Shown here: in pieces, positions 61,088-64,000 of the stretch | How positions within the stretch are numbered: the first letter of the stretch is position 1 | How the letters are laid out: every line of letters begins with the position of its first letter | Assembly (NCBI GenBank): GCA_963741405.1 | Contig: CAVUHX010000034.1 | Span: forward strand, 372,001 to 436,000 | DNA length: 64,000 bases | Direction of reading: 5' to 3' | Origin: Roseiarcus sp963741405 | GTDB taxonomy: Bacteria > Pseudomonadota > Alphaproteobacteria > Rhizobiales > Beijerinckiaceae | Notes under the pieces: generated by a model | What the model was told of the DNA's origin: nothing | The model's database searches: none | Seen by the model: only the letters and a program-made list of their open reading frames with translations | Translations under genes and position numbers: made by a program

Positions 61088-61962
61088 AAGGGATTATTCT
61101 CGCGGGCGGCGCGGGCACGCAACTCCACCCGATCACGCTGGCGGTGTCGAAGCAACTCGTGCCGGTCTACGATAAGCCGATGATTTACTATCCGCTTTCC
61201 ATCCCCATGCTGGCGGGGATTCGCGAGGTCTTGATCATCTCGACACCGCACGATCTCCCTCTGTTCCGCCGTCTACTCGGCGATGGCGCCCAGTGGGGCA
61301 TGCGCTTCGAATACGCCGAGCAGCCGACGCCGAACGGCCTCGCCCAGGCTTTCGTCATCGGTGAATCCTTTCTCGGCGGCGACCGGGCGATGCTGGTGCT
61401 TGGAGACAACATCTTTTACGGCGCCGGATTGGGCGACCAGTTGCGACGGGCGGCGCAGCGCGAGCAAGGGGCGACCGTGTTCGCCTATCATGTGCCGGAT
61501 CCGGAGCGATACGGTGTCGTCGAATTTGACAAAAGCGGGAGCGCGATCTCGATCGACGAAAAGCCCGCAAGGCCCAAGTCCAACTGGGCAGTCACAGGAC
61601 TCTATTTTTACGACGCCAAGGTGGTTGAAATCGCCAAGGTCCTTGAGCCTTCGGCGCGGGGCGAATATGAAATAACCGATGTCAACCGCGTCTACCTCCG
61701 AAACGGCGCGCTAAATGTTGAACGCATGGGGCGCGGCTATGCCTGGCTGGATACCGGCACGCCCAATTCGCTGGTCGACGCCGCGAGTTTCGTACGCACG
61801 CTCGAGGTGCGTCAGGGCGTCAAGATTTGTTGTCCGGAGGAGATTGCGTTCGAACAGGGGTTTATCGATGAAGCCCAGCTGGAGGCGATCGTTCGGCGAC
61901 TTGGAAAGAGCGCCTACGGGCAGTATCTGAACGCTCGGATCGAGGAGCGCCGACGACTATAG
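61084..61962 (+). CDS. rfbA: Glucose-1-phosphate thymidylyltransferase
   Basis: This 292-residue nucleotidyltransferase makes dTDP-glucose, the first step of the pathway, and is the last gene of the operon. It starts at GTG. The signature is 'GIILAGGAGTQLHPITLAVS'; the usual GTRL Arg is Gln13 here (codon CAA). Other blocks are intact: 'KQLVPVYDKPMIYYPLS', 'LGDNIFYGAGL', 'EKPARPKSNWAVTGLYFYD' and 'AWLDTGTPNSLVDAASFV'. The loss of this Arg may affect activity. Confidence 0.93.
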   Translation: MKGIILAGGAGTQLHPITLAVSKQLVPVYDKPMIYYPLSIPMLAGIREVLIISTPHDLPLFRRLLGDGAQWGMRFEYAEQPTPNGLAQAFVIGESFLGGDRAMLVLGDNIFYGAGLGDQLRRAAQREQGATVFAYHVPDPERYGVVEFDKSGSAISIDEKPARPKSNWAVTGLYFYDAKVVEIAKVLEPSARGEYEITDVNRVYLRNGALNVERMGRGYAWLDTGTPNSLVDAASFVRTLEVRQGVKICCPEEIAFEQGFIDEAQLEAIVRRLGKSAYGQYLNARIEERRRL

Positions 61963-62359
61963 CGCGCGTCGGCCCTGCAGGCGACCAACCCCTGGGCTTC
62001 ATGGAAGGGCGAAAAGACGGGCCTTCTCATGAACTTCCGAAAAGTGACAATTCCGCCGCCTGCGGGCCCTTATGAGCGTCGAGAGGCGTTGCCCTCGCCG
62101 CTGCAGGAAGTCGTTCGCGACCCCGACGCGGCCGCTCGGGTGCGAGGTGTCCTCGAGTCGCCTTCCTATCGCGTCGCGAGCAGGAGCTTGCCACCCCACT
62201 TGGCGCCGGGAGTACCATTACATACTACCTATGTAATAATAAGCGAGTGGCACTGAACGACGCGCGCCCATTCTCGCGCAGGCTGGCGCGCGGTTTGGAC
62301 CCGGACCCTAACCCGACTTTCTCAACTGGGGCTGCGGGCGGGTGAAAAGGGTCGTGGAA
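61963..62359. other. Intergenic, end of rfb operon to IS debris
   Basis: About 400 bp with no gene I recognise. A plus-strand frame (62029-62256) matches no family. Confidence 0.35.
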
Positions 62360-62795
62360 TCAAGGCTGGGCGGTTGAAGGTCTCCACGACATTGCGGATT
62401 GCGGGTGCTGAGCTGCCGGAGCAGGGGCTGCGATTCGTGGCGGGGGCTGCGGCGGTAGGGTGAGGCCGAGTTGCCGCAGGACGAGTTTCTGGTCGACGTT
62501 GGGCTCGGTGGTGCGGCTCAGGATAAAGGTTCGGCCGTCGGTGGTGGAGAAGTGGACGTCGAGCATTTGGATGGCGGCGAGCTTGTCGAGCACGGATCGT
62601 GGGGTGAGGCCGGCGGCCATCAGCCGGAGCCTGGCGCGCAACGTGACGTGCAGACAATAGGCGAGGAAGGCGACGAAGATGTGCGCCTCGATGCGCTGCT
62701 CCAACTGGTAGTATAATAGATCGGCCGTAGCTTCAGATCGTCCTTGAGGTTCTTGAAGGGCGCCTCGATATCCCATTCACGACGCCGCTCATAAA
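62360..62795 (-). pseudogene. IS1634-family transposase C-terminal fragment
   Basis: The minus strand reads 'REWDIEAPFKNLKDDLKLRP', then after a frameshift near 62718 'YQLEQRIEAHIFVAFLAYCL', 'HVTLRARLRLMAAGLTPRSV' and 'LDKLAAIQMLDVHFSTTDGR'. This is the end of an IS1634-type DDE transposase. The shift lies at an ATTATACTAC stretch that seems to carry extra bases. The N-terminal two thirds are replaced by the recombinase region. Confidence 0.75.
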
Positions 62796-62871
62796 TTGAC
62801 GAACACCGACGAATCGCCGAGAATCGGGTTTGAAGCGCTGTCCGCCCTGGCGCGTTGGCTTGGATCCCGCG

Positions 62872-63117
62872 ATGAGCGATCTGCCGGCGTCGATCTGGAC
62901 CCTGTTGTCCCCGGAACGACGGGAACGCATAGCGACGCTGCTGGGACAGATGGCCTTGCACCGGATGCGCAGCGCCACGGTCGCCACGGAGGCGCCTCAT
63001 GACGAATGTGGGCCTTGTCCAGCGTCGCAGCGGCTCGTCCTGCGACAAGATTCTCCGGCGCCATCAGGATCGTCTGGCGATCGTCTATGTCCGCCAATCC
63101 ACGGCGCAGCAGGTTGA
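62872..63117 (+). CDS. Small accessory gene of the serine recombinase element
   Basis: The frame codes for 81 residues beginning 'MSDLPASIWTLLSPERRERI' and 'ATLLGQMALHRMRSATVATE'. Short leader proteins with such an 'LLxPERRxRIxxLLGxMAL' helix often precede this type of recombinase. It overlaps the recombinase frame by about 119 bp, and its C-terminal third may not be conserved. Confidence 0.5.
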   Translation: MSDLPASIWTLLSPERRERIATLLGQMALHRMRSATVATEAPHDECGPCPASQRLVLRQDSPAPSGSSGDRLCPPIHGAAG

Positions 63118-63466
63118 GCGCCATCAGGAGTCGACCAGGCTGCAATATGCGCTTGCGGACCGGGCGGCGCAGTTTGGCTGGCTGCGCGAGGAGATCGTCG
63201 TCATCGACGACGATCTCGGACGCTCCGGCGCGAGCGTCGAAGGACGGCTGGGCTTTCAGCGGCTGGTCGCCGAAGTCGGTCTCGGCAAGGTCGGCCTCGT
63301 GCTCGGCGTGGAGATGTCGCGGCTGGCGCGCTCCTGCCGGGACTGGCATCAGCTCTTGGAGATCTGTGCGCTGTTCGACACGCTGATCGCCGACGCCGAC
63401 GGGGTGTATGATCCGGCAAACTACAACGATCGCCTGCTCTTGGGTCTGAACAGGACGGCGACATAA
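62999..63466 (+). pseudogene. Large serine recombinase, N-terminal part only
   Basis: The 155-residue product is the catalytic resolvase domain: 'RLAIVYVRQSTAQQVERHQE' with the nucleophile Ser, 'VVIDDDLGRSGASVEGRLGF', 'LVLGVEMSRLARSCRDWHQL' and 'DADGVYDPANYNDRLLLGLN'. Relatives continue 'KGTMSEAEL' and several hundred residues more. Here the frame ends after 'NRTAT', so the recombinase and zinc-ribbon domains are missing. Confidence 0.85.
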
Positions 63467-63483
63467 TGCAGTACCTCATGATC

Positions 63484-64000
63484 TCATTGAAAAGGCAGGC
63501 TTTCTTGTCGCGGATCGGATGATACTGGACGTCCCCTTGCGATTGCCTGCCCGACGGCTGGCCGGGCCAGGTCACTCTCGCGGATGACATAGGGGGCGCG
63601 AGGGCAAACCTGTCTTGCCGGCAACAGTCCATCTCGGATCAAGCGAACAACGGTCATGTTGCTGACGCCGAGGCGGTTTGCGGCCTCGGTCAGAATAAGC
63701 TCATGGCGCTCTTCACGTTCGCCCTCGCGGTAGACCGGTATCCGATGCGTGCCGCGGAAATTGCGCACGCGCAGCTGGGTCCAGGTCTGGCCTCTGGCAG
63801 AGCGGACGCCCAGCCGATTGAGAACCGGTGCGATGCTGTGGTCCGGCAACAGGCGGGCAAGTTCGCACACCAGCTGCTCGGTCGCCGCATCGGTCTTGAA
63901 GCGGTTTTGGCCCGAGCGGTTCTTCAGCACCTCGAGCCGCGTGTGATCCCCACCCTGCCAGTGCAGCACGAGGTGTAGGCGACCGGTCTCGACGGTCACG
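63484..64000 (-). pseudogene. Large serine recombinase, C-terminal part (runs out of the window)
   Basis: The minus strand encodes 'LHLVLHWQGGDHTRLEVLKN', 'VCELARLLPDHSIAPVLNRL', 'RNFRGTHRIPVYREGEREER' and the DNA-binding 'LGVSNMTVVRLIRDGLLPAR'. This is the C-terminal region of the same recombinase type as the one ending at 63466, but on the opposite strand. The stop is at 63484. The N-terminal portion lies beyond 64000, so the gene may be intact outside the window; I list it as partial. Confidence 0.7.

Overview
The window is about 64 kb of high-GC DNA from the chromosome of an alphaproteobacterium, most likely of the order Hyphomicrobiales. Lineage markers are the chvI-chvG-hprK-EIIA-HPr block, hisZ next to hisG, an lptC-lptA-lptB run, coaE-dnaQ next to secB, DUF2336 and BA14K proteins, and paired ethylmalonyl-CoA pathway genes (ecm, ccr). 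That pathway serves C1/C2 carbon assimilation, so a methylotroph or purple non-sulfur relative (Beijerinckiaceae/Methylocystaceae-like) is plausible. This placement is an inference from gene content; no rRNA is present.

Layout. 1-9 kb is an accessory stretch: decayed ISNCY, IS4, IS66, IS630 and IS3 transposase fragments around an ABC-F ATPase, an MttB-family methyltransferase with a LysR regulator, and tRNA-Arg(TCG). 9-18 kb is core metabolism: ecm and ccr (divergent), rpiA, a DUF2059 protein, gor, hisG and hisZ. 18-25 kb is the envelope and PTS signalling block: chvI, chvG, hprK, PTS EIIA and HPr, then the convergent lptC-lptA-lptB genes, then a tRNA with anticodon CAT.

25-38 kb is rich in small stress and envelope genes: RidA, DUF1003, two CsbD proteins, a histidine-rich protein, a glycine-zipper protein, an ECF sigma factor, BA14K, a quinone reductase-like flavoprotein, a VIT-family transporter, an NRAMP transporter split by an in-frame TGA, an ABC permease-like protein without ATPase domain, a Gly/Tyr-rich lipoprotein and a DUF883 protein. 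A 17-bp motif (consensus gaGTAGTTTCCGAGCCT) recurs six times here. Five copies lie about 50-110 bp before a start codon in the matching orientation, which suggests a local regulon.

38-50 kb holds a PadR regulator with a clear palindromic operator, proA, a mog/moaB-type gene, an exosortase with a small accessory membrane protein and a polyprenyl-phosphate sugar transferase, and an RND efflux pair. 50-62 kb holds trm112, serA, serC, a frameshifted DUF2336 gene, DUF4337, secB, dnaQ, coaE, an orphan triple-GTTC (LexA-like) site, a small PycTM-like membrane protein, and the dTDP-rhamnose operon rfbC-rfbD-rfbB-rfbA. The right edge (62.3-64 kb) is again mobile-element debris: an IS1634 C-terminal fragment and two pieces of large serine recombinases facing each other tail to tail.
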